A stretch of DNA of 64,000 nucleotides from positions 12,177,980 to 12,241,979 of the forward strand of contig NC_051450.1 of the NCBI RefSeq assembly GCF_001649575.2, in the 5' to 3' direction. This stretch comes from Kryptolebias marmoratus (lineage: Eukaryota > Chordata > Actinopteri > Cyprinodontiformes > Rivulidae). Positions 47,838 through 59,389 of the stretch are shown here, in pieces (the stretch's first letter is position 1; every line of letters begins with the position of its first letter). Made by a program: the position numbers and the translations under genes. Below the pieces are notes generated by a model, which saw nothing but the letters and a program-made list of their open reading frames with translations, made no database searches and was not told the origin of the DNA.

Positions 47838-50800
47838 TATGGAAAATTTGTGCATAGCCGAGACCATCATGGACCCATCATGCTCTATCACACATAATGA
47901 TGAGCCCACTGGTTCTTAATAGAAACCCGAAAACCTCACCAAGTCCCTGAAAAGCTCATCCACATTCTGGATGTTTTGGGGGGTTTTTTTGTTTTTTTTT
48001 AACTTAAGAGAGAGAGAGAGATACAAGCAGCAGTGAAAAATGTGGTTCTTACATTGCTGATAATGTCCTTGAGGACTTTGTGGTAGCGATAGAAAGTAGG
48101 AGATTAACCCAGCCATGCCCAGGCACCTGCAATGAGAAGCACCACTCTGGCTTTGTAGCTATAATCTTCAGATGACATCTCAAGATGAGGATAACACTTA
48201 ATGAAACCAATTAACAGCACAGATTACACTTGAACTTGCTGTTCGGTTGTATTTTCAGCTTTGTGGTGAATGTAAACACACAGAGACAAAAAAAGAGGCA
48301 GATATGACCTGGCATTGTCATACAAAGAGATTTGTTTGTATTACAGAGACACCTGCTGGTCTGCAACTTCGTGGAGTTACAGCTATGTGGGAAAAAGCAT
48401 GCATATGGCATAGAATTATATCCTTAGTGCATATGTTTAAAGGAAATTGAGTGTGATTGGTGTGAGAGGGACTGATTTGTGCTCCTACTCTGCAAACAAA
48501 GGCAGATGTGTGTAAATTGGGATTTAAGATTCTGATTTAATTAGCTTTGACTCTTGAGGCTGCCTCTAAGGTGGTTGCTCCTACATGCTGCAAAACTCAT
48601 TATGGGTAAATTAATGAAGTGGGACGTACACTTGGCATCACTCATGTGGCATGCACTGATGCATTATGTATTCTTATTATTATTTTAAAGCATACGCATA
48701 TCAAGTTTGTTTGTCAGGTTTATGTCAGGGACAGTTATGATTCTATAGTTATGATCACATCATGTAACTGTTAGTCACTGACTACCTTCATGCCCAATGT
48801 ACCGTTACCTTTTACGATATGTGCTGATAATGATGAATTTGCGTGGAAACTTTCCCTCTCCTCCGACACAAAATCTCAAATATATAATTTGTAAAATCGC
48901 ATCTGTATCAGATTTCCATTTTCAGCTTAAAAAATTAAGAAGCTCTATAATTATTTGTTATTCCTTTGGCTCAATTAGAAAGGTCTAAAAACTGTCATGT
49001 CTGACAAAATTCCTTTTTGAATCGTTTTCCCTATTTTTTCTTTTTTTGACACCTAGAAAAGTCAATGATTTATAGAATTGTGTGTAATGAATTTACAGCT
49101 CATCGCAAGAGCCGCTTGTTGGCTTTTACTTGGACTCGACTATTTAAAGCTGCAAGAATTATTGTGTGTGTTTACAATGCTCCAAATAAGTGTGAAGAAC
49201 TCGTGGATTGTGAAAACCCACAGAGATTATCCCCCAGCTCTGCATTTCCCAAAAGCTCTATGGTGTGTTTTTGTGTTTCAGATGGTCTTTTTTTGTTGTT
49301 TAGAAACAAATGTTGGAATTTTCTGACTGTTCTACTCTGAAAACTTTTGCTTTTTTCAGTTTCTTTTGCCAGTTTGACAATAACTAGATTTTTTTTTTTC
49401 ATGTCTACATTCTTTCATGTTTTGCACATTTTTATTTTTCGCCACTGTAGTTCCCTACAAACACCAGTTACATAAAACTGACACAAAGAAAAAAGTAGTA
49501 AATGGTGTCGTTACAACACCAACTGATGAGCCAGACAAGTTAAATGGTACAGAAAAAGGATGGATGGATGACGTTGCATCAAAACTACATTTCACACCCC
49601 TTACAAGTTTTAAAAACTTGGTGACAAGGCAACAAAAGACTGAAAATGCAATTAAACAAATAAATTAGCGAATAAATGAAAACATCTGTCAGACAGTCTT
49701 ACAGATAATTGGGCATAAAAAGAGCATCCCAGGGAGGCTAAATGTTTCCAAGATAAAACTGTAAAAACAAAAAATAAATAAATGAATAAAAATAAAAAAA
49801 GTCCATCAATGAATTTACAACTGAGTTGATACTGAAGTGGAAATCACTCGGATGTAGAAACAGATCAATGTACCACAGTTTATCACTGCATCCACAACAA
49901 ATGTATCTCTAAGGTAACCTTTTATGTGGAGTTATATAATATAGTTATTAGAACACCATCTGTAACATAAGCAGCCAACCAGACTGTTTCAGAACTGACC
50001 TTGTTTTGTTGACCAATGCAATGCCAAATTACATTTTACTATTAGTAACATATTACTAATGTACTAGAACAGATTACATTTACTGATGCTAGCTTTAGAT
50101 GTTTATTACAAAAATATTTCTTCCCATCATTTTAAAGCTGGGGCCAGGGAGTCTTTAGGTGTGTTTGCTTGAAACACTAATTTATGTGATTAATTAACAG
50201 AACTGTTATTTTACTTTGTGGATTTCAAACTCCCTGACTGACATAATACAGCACACTGCCTTCTCAACAATTAATAGCAGACACAAAGCAGTATTGACCA
50301 ACCAGTAAGAGAGTCAAAAACTTTACCCTCTTCCTCATGACTCCATGTATGCAGGTAAAACAAACTGCTCATGACATCCTCACAGCTTTCGTTTTCAAAA
50401 AATCTGAATTATGACTTCAAAAAGCCATAATACACTGTATATGACTGTATTGGCAACCCTATTTGTGTGATGTGTGCATAAGCTCCACTGCAGGTGATAT
50501 ATTTCACCTCAGTGTCATAAATATACCGAGCTTGTTTACTGCACCTTATCACTCCTGTAGTTGACAAAGCATCATTAATTTAGGAACCTTTCTAATGAAT
50601 GTGAAATGAAAGACTCTCAAGCAAGCAATTGTTCTGCACTCACGGCACAAGGGGAGACTGTATTTCCAAAGTCCTCACCTGAGTGCTTGTGAAACTAGTG
50701 AGCTCTGTCCCCGCACTTTGCTGGCCTCTCATCTTTCACCCAGGACAGAAATTACATGATTCAATGGTCCTGAGGGAAGAACGGGTGGACAGCTAACTCT

Positions 50801-50875
50801 AAAATGTTAATAAACAGAAGGTTTTCTATGGATGCCTTCCATTTCCAGCTTGTTCCTTTTGATAAAAAAAAATTA
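47838..50875. other. Non-coding stretch, nothing firm
   Basis: It holds a T-rich run (47987-48000), a short (AG)7 at 48007-48020 and chance frames of 63-91 codons, many overlapping on both strands near 49065-49402. A Lys-rich 83-codon frame at 49417-49668 has no recognised domain. No repeat family member was seen. Confidence 0.45.
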
Positions 50876-51330
50876 AAAGCCTAGCATTACTTGAAAGAAT
50901 GCATATCGCCCGCCACTTTTCATGCCAGTGTTTTAAACTGAGATCATCTCAGGCTGAGAGATATGAAGTAATAGCTAACATTAACCTTTAAAATAATGTT
51001 ATGTGCAATGTCATGAGATATTGTGGGGTGATCTGGGGTGGGGTGAGAGTATGTGTTGGGGATGGTTCTCAGCTGCTACCACACCAACTTTTAACTCAGT
51101 GTCAAAAAACTTGACTGAGTTCGAGCTATTTATGTGTTTTCTAAGGTCACTTGCCTCTGGTCGCTACAATGAATTAGGTTGACTCCAATAATACCTTTCT
51201 AAAAGTGTTGTTAAAAACTGTCCAGTGCTTCATGAGATGATGTGCAAACAGAGAGACAGCGTTGACTCCAAAAGGAGTAAGTTATAGGATACATGGACAC
51301 AGGCAAACATATGTTTTTCTGCCCTTCGGC
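50876..51330 (+). repeat. Dispersed repeat family A, copy 5, near complete
   Basis: It begins 'agcctagcattacttgaaag' with 'cttttcatgccagtgtttta' and 'actgagatcatctcaggctg'. It continues through 'tgagatattgtgggg', 'ctgctaccacaccaactttt' and 'gacagcgttgactcc', to 'ggacacaggcaaacatatg' and a 'gcccttcggcc' end. It gives the family's full left-to-right order in single-unit form. Confidence 0.78.
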
Positions 51331-51459
51331 CATGAGCAATAAATAGAAGAGATTTGAAAATACTTGCAAAAGTACTTAGTTCTTGTTATTTTTAGCCCTG
51401 ATCTCCTTTATGTAGATAGGATATAAAAGCAAATAAGAAAAGAATTGTTAATGATTATT

Positions 51460-52340
51460 CACAGCTTTGCTTGACTTTCCAGCTCCTCCTGTCCTCAAGA
51501 AAATTCTCCAGTTCTGCCCGAGGTCAACTCTACAGGGAACAATACTCGTGGATCCCTGGCAAATGCTGCCACGGAGAGCTTGTTTTCACCGTTACTAAAT
51601 GCACAGTGATAAAAATGGCTCTTTATATGACCACGTGGGCGCAGGAGGGGAGAAAACACAATAAATATTTAACTGATTTGACACATCCGCATCATTACTC
51701 GATGGCGAGGTGTCAGCAGAAATGCCAAAACACACATTGTTTTCCATAAAACCAAAAAATATGAGCCTGTAATGTGAAGCAACGTGTTCAGATCAGTGAA
51801 TGATGTGTAGTTTTATACCCTCTCCTGCAGCACGTTAAACAACAAATTTGCTCTGCTGTTGTAGCTCTTTTTTCATTGTAGATTGACCTTTCGCCGTGAT
51901 GGATGCTTTTAACTACTAATTAACATTTAACCATGCATGAAGCTTTATTTTTAAAAAGTTCTGATGATTGAAGCAATTAGTAGCTCATTAAGACATTAGG
52001 AATATTCATTGGTCTCTTCAAGGTAAACATATCATTGCATTGTTTACTCAGTTAACAGAAGAGAAGATTCCACGTAATATAAAACAAAGGACATCAATTC
52101 TGCATTGTTTTACCATTTATAGGTGCTTTCGTTTCTGCTGTGAGAAAAACAGGAATTGAAGTAACCAAGGAGTTACGGTTTAATTATTGCTTTAATTAAT
52201 TGGCAGTGACAGCACAAGGTCAATTACTTGCTGACTGCATTACTTCTGTGAAGGGAGCAGATTAATTTTAACTACACCATCAATATGGAGGCAGTGCCAT
52301 CTAGTGGCAGTGATCTGCAAGTGTAAAACCCATTTATGAC
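51460..52340. promoter_or_regulatory. Candidate conserved noncoding cluster
   Basis: 51470-51750 is balanced in composition and has an open frame of 92 codons without a domain. 51890-52290 is non-repetitive and rich in paired homeodomain-type words: 'tactaattaacatttaacca', 'ggtttaattattgctttaat', 'taattggcagtgacagcaca' and 'caaggtcaattacttgctga'. Such clusters are common in vertebrate developmental enhancers. Function here is inferred from texture only. Confidence 0.3.
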
Positions 52341-53299
52341 CTAGTGAACATTGTAGTGGATCAAAAATCATTTATTAATTATTCACAAAGTTTAGTGTTT
52401 TTATTTTCATATTTAGATTATAGCAGTGGTACAAACAGCACTTCGGGAGTCAAGTCTTCTTTTTTTGTTTGATAAATGATGGTTTGGTTTTGGCACTTTC
52501 ATTGAATCTGTCATGCAGCAGGATGCCTCCCATCTTTTGCAAAAAGGTATACTGGGATATGCCCATACCACTACTTTCTGACTTTTAAAAAACATTTTTT
52601 AAAAGAACATAATCTCCACTTTCTGCCTCTCATCAGCTTGTTTTGTGTTGCAGGTTTGTAGCCACTAGGTGGAGCTCTTGTTGCTTGATTTTTTTCACCC
52701 CTCTGCTCCAGTCATTTAAGTTTCTCCAGTTATATATTTCATTCTCAGAACAGTACTGTGAATCACTACAGTGCACATCCTCATAAGTGCAGCTGATAAA
52801 CTGTCGTATTGAAGTATGGCAGAGTTAAGCTGAATTAAATATCATATCATTATTTTTCAAAAACAATGTTGTTTTGAAAAATGACTGCGATACGTGTTTC
52901 GTACTAGTATAAAAAGAAGCATGAACTCAATACTAAGAGAGACAAAGCAGCTACACAGATGACAACACATTCAGAATAATTCAAATACAGCACTGCATTA
53001 AAAAACAAATTATGAATCAAAGTTAGGAAAAGCAAAACTGAAAAAAAAGTAAATTAAAACTAGTGCGAAAGGTAACAAACTCAATCGAACTATTCAATCC
53101 AGATAAATAACTAGAAGGGCTAAAATTAGACACAGCAACAAAGAAAGTGGTCTCACTGATTCAAACAAACTGGAATAATACAGAACATGTTAAAAAGTTA
53201 TTATGTAAATGTCAGAATAAAGTCTAATTAAGTATGCAACAACTGCAAAAGGATGCATAATTATAGCAGTGACTATTAAAACATGCAAATGCAAACAGA
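52341..53299. other. Non-coding stretch, nothing recognised
   Basis: A-rich in its second half (52950-53300), with repeated 'aaacaaa' and 'acatgcaaatgcaaac' words. No gene signal was found. Confidence 0.45.
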
Positions 53300-53955
53300 T
53301 TTAAAGGCCTAGCATTCCTTTCAGAACATTACCTGTCTCCTTTCGTGCCAGAGTTTTAGACTAAGATGATCTTATGTTGAGAAAGATGAGTTGTAACCAT
53401 TTTGGTCAAACCATGAAAATAAAGTTATCTTGGAATATTGCAAGATGTCACGCTCAGAGTATGTGTTTTGAATGACACTCAGTTACTACCACATCAGATT
53501 ATAGCTCAATGCCTATTATTAGCGTTGGCTAATATCATTTACTTCTGGTGGCCATCTTGAATTGGATTGACTCCAACTGATTCAAACAAGGTCAACTCCA
53601 ACAGTTAATGCTAAAGTTTTAAGCAAATATATCATACAATATATGCAATATAAAATACTTGAAGTATATGTTGTGAATAACTCTTGGCCACAACCACACC
53701 AAATTTTCAGCTCAATTTTTGTAAAATTGGCTGAGTTAGAGCAAATTTTGTGTCTCCTGAGGTTGATTAGCTGTGATTGGCCATTTGAATCAAGATGACT
53801 CCAAATGTTAATCAGCTGTAAATGTCAACTGAATGATTACTTTTCAAAAGTTTCATTGAAATCCATTCAGTGATCCATGAGATATTTTGCTAACGGTGCA
53901 GACAAAGGCGCACACAGACACAGGCAAACATACTATCACTCCTTTGCAATAACAG
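53300..53955 (+). repeat. Dispersed repeat family A, copy 6, with duplicated right unit
   Basis: The head 'aaaggcctagcattccttt' and 'cgtgccagagttttagacta' is followed by two successive versions of the 'actaccacat..attatagctc / accacaccaaattttcagct' unit with 'gtggccatcttgaattggat' and 'gattggccatttgaatcaag'. It ends with 'tccattcagtgatccatgag', 'atattttgctaacggtgcag' and 'cacacagacacaggcaaaca'. Unit 1 is about 53490-53615 and unit 2 about 53690-53900. The duplicated layout matches copy 1. Confidence 0.8.
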
Positions 53956-54058
53956 GGCAGGAAGTTTAAGTGGGGAAAATGTAAAACTAAGATGAAATAG
54001 AGACACAAAATCCTAATGCAAACTATTAAAACCTACAACTAAGAGACATAAAATGAAC

Positions 54059-54060
<2 letters not shown>

Positions 54061-54106
<46 letters not shown>
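54061..54106. repeat. (TA)23 microsatellite
   Basis: A perfect TA run of 46 bases, the third long TA array in the window. It lies next to a dispersed repeat that begins 'gcacttttccgcaacaaggc'. Confidence 0.97.
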
Positions 54107-54107
<1 letters not shown>

Positions 54108-54385
54108 CACTTTTCCGCAACAAGGCGATTCAAAGTGCTTTACAACATAGAAACAACAATCAGGTACATAATCAAATACAGATAAAAACATCATATCAAA
54201 CATCATAAAAACATCATAATCAAATATAGAGATACAGAAGTAAAAACATCAATCATGTATAATCTAAATGAAATATAAGATAATCTAAATAAAATCATGG
54301 AACTAAACATATCTAAACATGAGCTAAGACAGTCAAAATAGTAGCTAAGATAATCTAAATGAAATCATGATAAAAAAATTTTTTT
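54107..54385. repeat. Dispersed repeat body with imperfect internal tandem units
   Basis: The start 'tattcaaagtgctttaca'-like phrase ('cgattcaaagtgctttacaa', 54126-54145) is characteristic of a common fish repeat that often carries a TA-rich upstream piece. From about 54180 the sequence is a set of imperfect repeats of 'aaaacatcata', 'gataatctaaatgaaat' and 'agctaaga'. No coding capacity is seen. The class is unassigned. Confidence 0.5.
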
Positions 54386-55439
54386 AAAAAGTTTGTTTGC
54401 CTGTGCTGGAGTTGGGTTGGGGTCCCTTTACCTGTAAATGCTCAGGAGCCTCGCATAACCTGATCAAACTGTTTAGTTTCAGATCTGTCACAGAAAGTGA
54501 GTGACTGCTGCACATCCTCAATGTCACCACAACGGTATCATCTTTTTTTGTTTTATACTGAGCTCTAGAAAACTTCAAAGAAATGACTGTCAAACGTGTC
54601 CTGTCGCTTCATGCTGCAGAAAATGTTATTAGATCATGTGATCCAAAAGGTAAAGCCAAACTGTTTGGCAAAGTGTACTAATACATTGAGAGAAACACTG
54701 AAAACTATTTTCCTTTTACAGCTTATTGATGGAAATGTCAGTACAGTTTAGTGTGAGTTATTCTTAGTTCCTCTGAATGATTTCCTTGTCACCATTTTTA
54801 ATGAGTATTATTACAAACAAGTGAAATAAAATGCCACGAATGAGAAAACTGTAATAAATGAATCTCAATCACCGAGTCAACGTACTGGAAGGGCACAGCT
54901 TGTTGATTTCAATAAGATGGATTTGATCTGAGAGGAACAAACACAGTTTGCATAATAAGCAGGATTTTAAAACCATTGGAGTTGAGCTTATTATGTCTGA
55001 CATTTAAAATCTGTCGGAAAAATGCAAATGAGGACGCTAAGTGCTTCCATGCCACAATTTCACATTACAAATCAGAAAGCGCCTTTGCAGAGGAAGACAA
55101 ACAGGACACACAGCAGAGCTGCTGGGGGGGGAAATGTAAAAAATGCCTCCCAGGCTGCAGTGTAAACACATTATTTAAAGGAAGTGATTTTTTTTTATTC
55201 AATGCATGGTTAGGAAGATGTTAAATGTTCCTCACCTTTAGTTGTTTGTGTAAGAGAATAAATGAGTAAAGTCCTAAGACAGAAATACTTCACATTTAGT
55301 GGCTGTTAGAAGTTGTGGTTGGGATAACTGTGTTTCCTTTCTGCTAGTCATTTCCCACCTTTTCCAGTTCTTCTGCTGAGTTAAGCTGACCATCTGCTGG
55401 CTGAAGCTTCATATTTAATTGAGAGACATGTTGGCAAGA
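54386..55439. other. Non-coding stretch, nothing recognised
   Basis: Frames of 69 and 82 codons (54384-54593 minus, 54976-55224 plus) show no domain. A G tract of eight lies at 55124-55131. Confidence 0.45.
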
Positions 55440-55860
55440 AAAGCCCATTTCTGAGTTACCAAACTTTTCCTTTAAATCCTGTAGGATCCCCTTCGGAACG
55501 TCTTTACTCAGCACTCATCTGTTTTCCTAATTTATTATTTATCCGCGTGGCCTGCCAAATGCAGGATTCCTGTAATACATTAGTGTGTTCGGTTGAAATT
55601 GCCGGCGGTATGAAAATCGGCTGCGGCTTGTGAAAGGCAGGCTGCGTTCAGGTTGCTCTCTGTGTGCAGTCTCCTTGGAGATAAAGAGGGGAGCTCTTGT
55701 AAAGAATACTCAACCTCCGATGAGTTATTGGCTGTTTGTTATTCTCTGTTGAGAGAACCAATTTGAGGGTTACACAGCAATTAGTTATTTATGCGCAGAG
55801 CCTTGAAGAGTAGAAGTGTGGTGACACCTAAGTGGGAACATCCAGGAGTCAAAAGCTCTT
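55440..55860. promoter_or_regulatory. Candidate conserved noncoding block
   Basis: A balanced, non-repetitive block with CpGs ('atttatccgcgtggcctgcc', 'gaaattgccggcggtatgaa', 'aaatcggctgcggcttgtga'). It also has 'gaaccaatttgagggttaca' and 'gcaattagttatttatgcgc', a TTTATG plus ATTA pair of Hox/homeodomain type. It has no open frame. It is one of the strongest candidates for cross-species conservation in the window. Confidence 0.33.
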
Positions 55861-55969
55861 CAGACAGCTCTTGAATATTAAAAAAAAAACTGCTTGTGTA
55901 TAGTTCAGCTGTAAAGTGTTACTACTGGGTAAAAAGAAAAGTGCTTCTTATTCCCCTTAAATATCTACA

Positions 55970-57180
55970 TAAAGAGATAGTTCAGATCTTTTCAACTGGG
56001 GTTTTGTGGAAAGGTTAGTATCTTACCTGTTGTAGGTAGCTTTCTGAGCAACCTCAGTGTGGAGAAATAGAGCTTAATTCAAACTGAATTAACAAGCTAA
56101 TTGCTAGTCTGAGCAGGGCCAAGACTTAAGTGCTGTGTCAAACATGGCATTAGATTAGTTTTATGACCAAACATTAAATACTTAAATACTTTATAGGACT
56201 TTATGCAAACACTAGGTTGTAAATCTTTGCACAATTATCCCAGCAGAAATATTATATTATTTCTGCCTGAAGTATCCCAGGCTGAAAACAGGAAGTGCTC
56301 CAATTAGCTAACTGCATTTCTTTGTAAATAACAACCTAAAGCCAAATTCACAGGCATGTAAAGCTTTATAAAATAGTGTTTTCATAAACCATTATGAAAT
56401 TAAGATTGGAGCTGTTTTAAGATGGCAGCAGTCCACTTTGATCTTGTCCCTTCAAACTGTCTGTTTGCTTGTCAATCCAGGAACAATTAAACTTTATTTC
56501 TTCAGACTGAAATCAATCAATCAATCAATCAGCAGTTTAATGCCAATATAACAGACAATGCCTGGAACTTAGTTCAGTGTTCAGTCTGAAACACGGGATG
56601 ACACAGAACTTGACGAGATGCAACCCAACAAACAGGAAAAAGCTCCTGACAAAATAAAATCAGACAGCAAAAACACACGAGTATGGAAAAAGATCTGAAA
56701 CACTGCAAATCACCGTCAGGCAAATAAATACATCGATTACAAACGGAGAGCAGTTCATTAAGAATGGCACTAGGAGAAGTCTAGCTTGGTAAACAGAGCA
56801 GATAATGAGGAATGGTGAGAGAGGAGGGCACTCTCTGCCTTAGAAAATGTGGATCTATACATGATACTTTTGAACCTTCTGCCTGATGGAAGTGGGCTAA
56901 AAGGCGCATTTACAGGAAGAGATAGGTCTTTGACTAGCTTCAATCCAACTTGAAGAAGGTAGAAGTTGTATATGTTGTTAATGCCTCTGACAATCCTCTT
57001 TAATGCTGACTTGTCCTCAGATGAGCAACTGCCAAACCATGCTGCTACAGCGAAAGCAAGTACACTCTCTGCAACAATCACTCTGAGATCATTCAAAGAG
57101 AAATCTACAGCTGGTGAGATAATATTTGTTCTTAACCTTTCCACAGAATGCTCCTTCACAAGATCTGAACTATCCCTTTA
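55970..57180 (+). mobile_element. Family B copy 6, both termini, split by a LINE insertion
   Basis: The termini are a near-perfect inverted pair. The left end 'aagagatagttcagatctt' (55972-55990) and the right end 'aagatctgaactatccctt' (57160-57178) differ by one base when reverse-complemented. A flanking TA on each side (55970-55971, 57179-57180) could be a TA target duplication, which would point to Tc1/mariner-type mobilisation, but two bases prove little. Arms: 'accaagacc'-type left words at about 56108 and 'ttaagatggcagcagtccac' at 56426. The left part runs to about 56510 and the right arm resumes at about 57083. The interruption is the LINE fragment described separately. No transposase is encoded. 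Confidence 0.82.
56511..57082 (-). mobile_element. 5'-truncated LINE fragment, 3' end with AATC/GATT tail
   Basis: The minus strand encodes a non-LTR reverse-transcriptase C terminus: 'VAESVLAFAVAAWFGS' (residues 29-44 of the 129-codon frame 57159-56770), then an 'LKRIVRGINNI' helix and 'PLPSGRRFKSIMYRS' (residues 89-103). All three match the conserved tail of fish LINE ORF2 products. The frame stops at 56770. A 3' untranslated part runs to 56511, ending in (AATC)5 on plus, that is a GATT-type microsatellite tail on the element strand, typical of L2/CR1-like LINEs. It is truncated just upstream of the C-terminal domain, so no catalytic core is present. It is flanked by CTGAAATCA (56507-56515) and CTGAGATCA (57083-57091), a probable 9-bp target duplication with one mismatch. 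The tail shares bases with the left copy. Confidence 0.8.
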
Positions 57181-57844
57181 AAGACCTACGTATGAATTAA
57201 AGCCAGATGATGCCGTGTCACCAGGGAGTAATGGTTTAAGTGTCAGTCTGAGTGTCATGATGAATATTCATAAACTGCTTTAATGAACACCTAACTTTGA
57301 TTAAACCTTTTCTAATGAACTGCATTATAGTGAAAAACCACAATCTAATTGGATTAGTGTGACTTTGGGAAGTACTTTGAGACACTGCCCACACTGGAAA
57401 TGAAGATGTGCAGCCCGCTAACGGTGTAATTGACAAGGATGAAGATGGATGGATCCTAAGCTCTTTTTGCCCAAAGCAGAGGAGCCCACAGTTGCACCTC
57501 AGGCACACGGAGGCAGGATTTAATTAGCTTCAAAGGCATTTCTTTTGTACAGAAAAACTCATTTTCTCTTAAGAAACCAATTCTAATGTTCAGAGCAAAA
57601 ATTTCACCGAAGATTATATGTTTACTTTGACTCAGTCTAGTTGAAGAGGTATATAAAAGAACTGAATTCGACATTTTGAAGCAAGATTAGCAGAATTTTT
57701 AAAGGTCAACTGAATGTGAAATGATCAGACATTAGTTGCCTTTTTAGGACGACTGTTTGTTCACAAACATACACGAAGGGTAAAAGTTCAAAATACACTT
57801 TATGGTATCGTGCACACACTTCATGCCTTTTCGGGAACATTTCT
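57181..57844. other. Non-coding stretch, nothing recognised
   Basis: A balanced section near 57340-57520 with overlapping minus-strand frames (90 and 72 codons) that lack domains. No repeat family was identified. Confidence 0.4.
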
Positions 57845-58262
57845 GATCTTAAGAACCACTGGATGCATTTTATTTAAACATTAATAAAAGTCATTTGATG
57901 TGCATCTACAACTGGCTACCACAGCTATGTAACGTTGGAAAACACAAAAAATGGCTATTACTGTCAGTGGAAAAGAGCTAACATTTGGTGTGGTAGTAGA
58001 TGAGAGATCTCACAAGATCTCACATATTATATTGTGAGATCTTGTGTGATGAGAGATCATCACATCACATACTTTGAGCACCAATAAATCACACAAGATC
58101 TCACAATTTAACGTGGGATCATCCACTATATGTTATTTACAAGGTTTGGCCAAAACAGCTGTATTTCCATTATTCTGAACATACTGTATGATGATATTAG
58201 TTTAAAACTCTGGCATGAAAAGTGACATACAATATTCATTTTGTATTTGAGCCTTTAGTTTG
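57845..58262 (-). repeat. Dispersed repeat family A, copy 7 (reverse), with palindromic expansion
   Basis: On the minus strand the order is family head ('cttttcatgccagagtttta', plus 58203-58222 reversed), 'gttttggccaaaccttgtaa', then 'taccacaccaaatgttagct' and 'tgtagatgcacatcaaatga'. Between about 58000 and 58110 the copy holds repeated and inverted copies of 'agatctcacaagatctcaca' and 'tgtgagatcttgtg', which other copies have only once or in eroded form. Confidence 0.75.
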
Positions 58263-59389
58263 TCTTTTACACATTTTTTTAAATTAGGGTAATTGGAAAA
58301 GCAAATGGCAGTGTATCATCCCTTCGGAGTCCATGCTACGAAATGAGACTCAAACCAGTTAACATGACTTTCTGTGTTAATCATACAGCATTTAATGAAA
58401 TCAGCCTGAATACTCTGACTCCTTCAACTTTTACCATCATCACTAATGTGCTTCTCTTCCTGCATCTGAAAATTAGAATAAGTGGTATTCACAAAGGAGG
58501 AGAAGGCCATCAAGAAAGTTAAATGTTTTCAAGTGGCTGCTTCCTCTGTTTGTGATGTCGTTAAGAAGTGACATTTCACAAGAACGCTAGACGGCAAGTT
58601 AAGGTCTAAAACTTGGCAAAAAAAAAAGCTATCAGAAATTGTTTTGTACATTTGAGAGAAGTATTAAATAAAACCCTAATACTACAAAATAACTTCAATA
58701 GTGCATTTTTCATCTCTTTAGTCATTTCTGTATAATTTTAGCTTAAAGTAAAATTCAGAAAAATGTCTCATCACAAAAAAGGAGTCAGAGTCAATGGAAA
58801 TTTTAAAAAGGCCTGATGGATTAACACCAATCATTGTGTGAATCATTGAGTTCACTCGTTATGGCAAGCCCTGCAGAAGGGAGCGGTCAAAACAAGTTAA
58901 TACACATACGTGCATAAAACATAAAGAAAAACAGATGCAACTCATAACCAGTTAGTTTAAATGGTTCCCCATATATATATACCCAATACTATACATCCTT
59001 CGTTTATATCCTTGGTCATACAAAGCATAAACTAATGTCAAATACTCACAATTTCAAGAAGCTTATTATGAATTATTAAGCTCTCCGTGTATTTGTGCAC
59101 ATCTATATGTTTAAAGCACAGCTCTATACTAAATTATGTAAGTTTTTCTTTTTTAATGAAGCTAACATTCCACTGAGATCCAAAAGCCTTAATTAGTTCA
59201 TTAGTAGGTTGTCCATGTGTATACCAAGACTGTGAGGGAAAGAAATTGTGCTTGTTGTGTATAAATTGCTTCATGGTATGCCTCTTGCATCGACTGTGAC
59301 ATTGCCCTCCTGTTATAGTATTGCTGCGCGAGGCAGAAGCACAGCTGTAACATGTGGTAGCAGAACTGTGGGATAATAAATGAGGTGAT
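58263..59389. other. Non-coding stretch, nothing recognised
   Basis: AT-rich single-copy-looking DNA. No frame, motif or repeat is worth naming. Confidence 0.45.

Noticed and set aside
47700..47897. 65-codon plus frame
   Set aside because: It begins inside the solo LTR and crosses its 3' boundary and target duplication.
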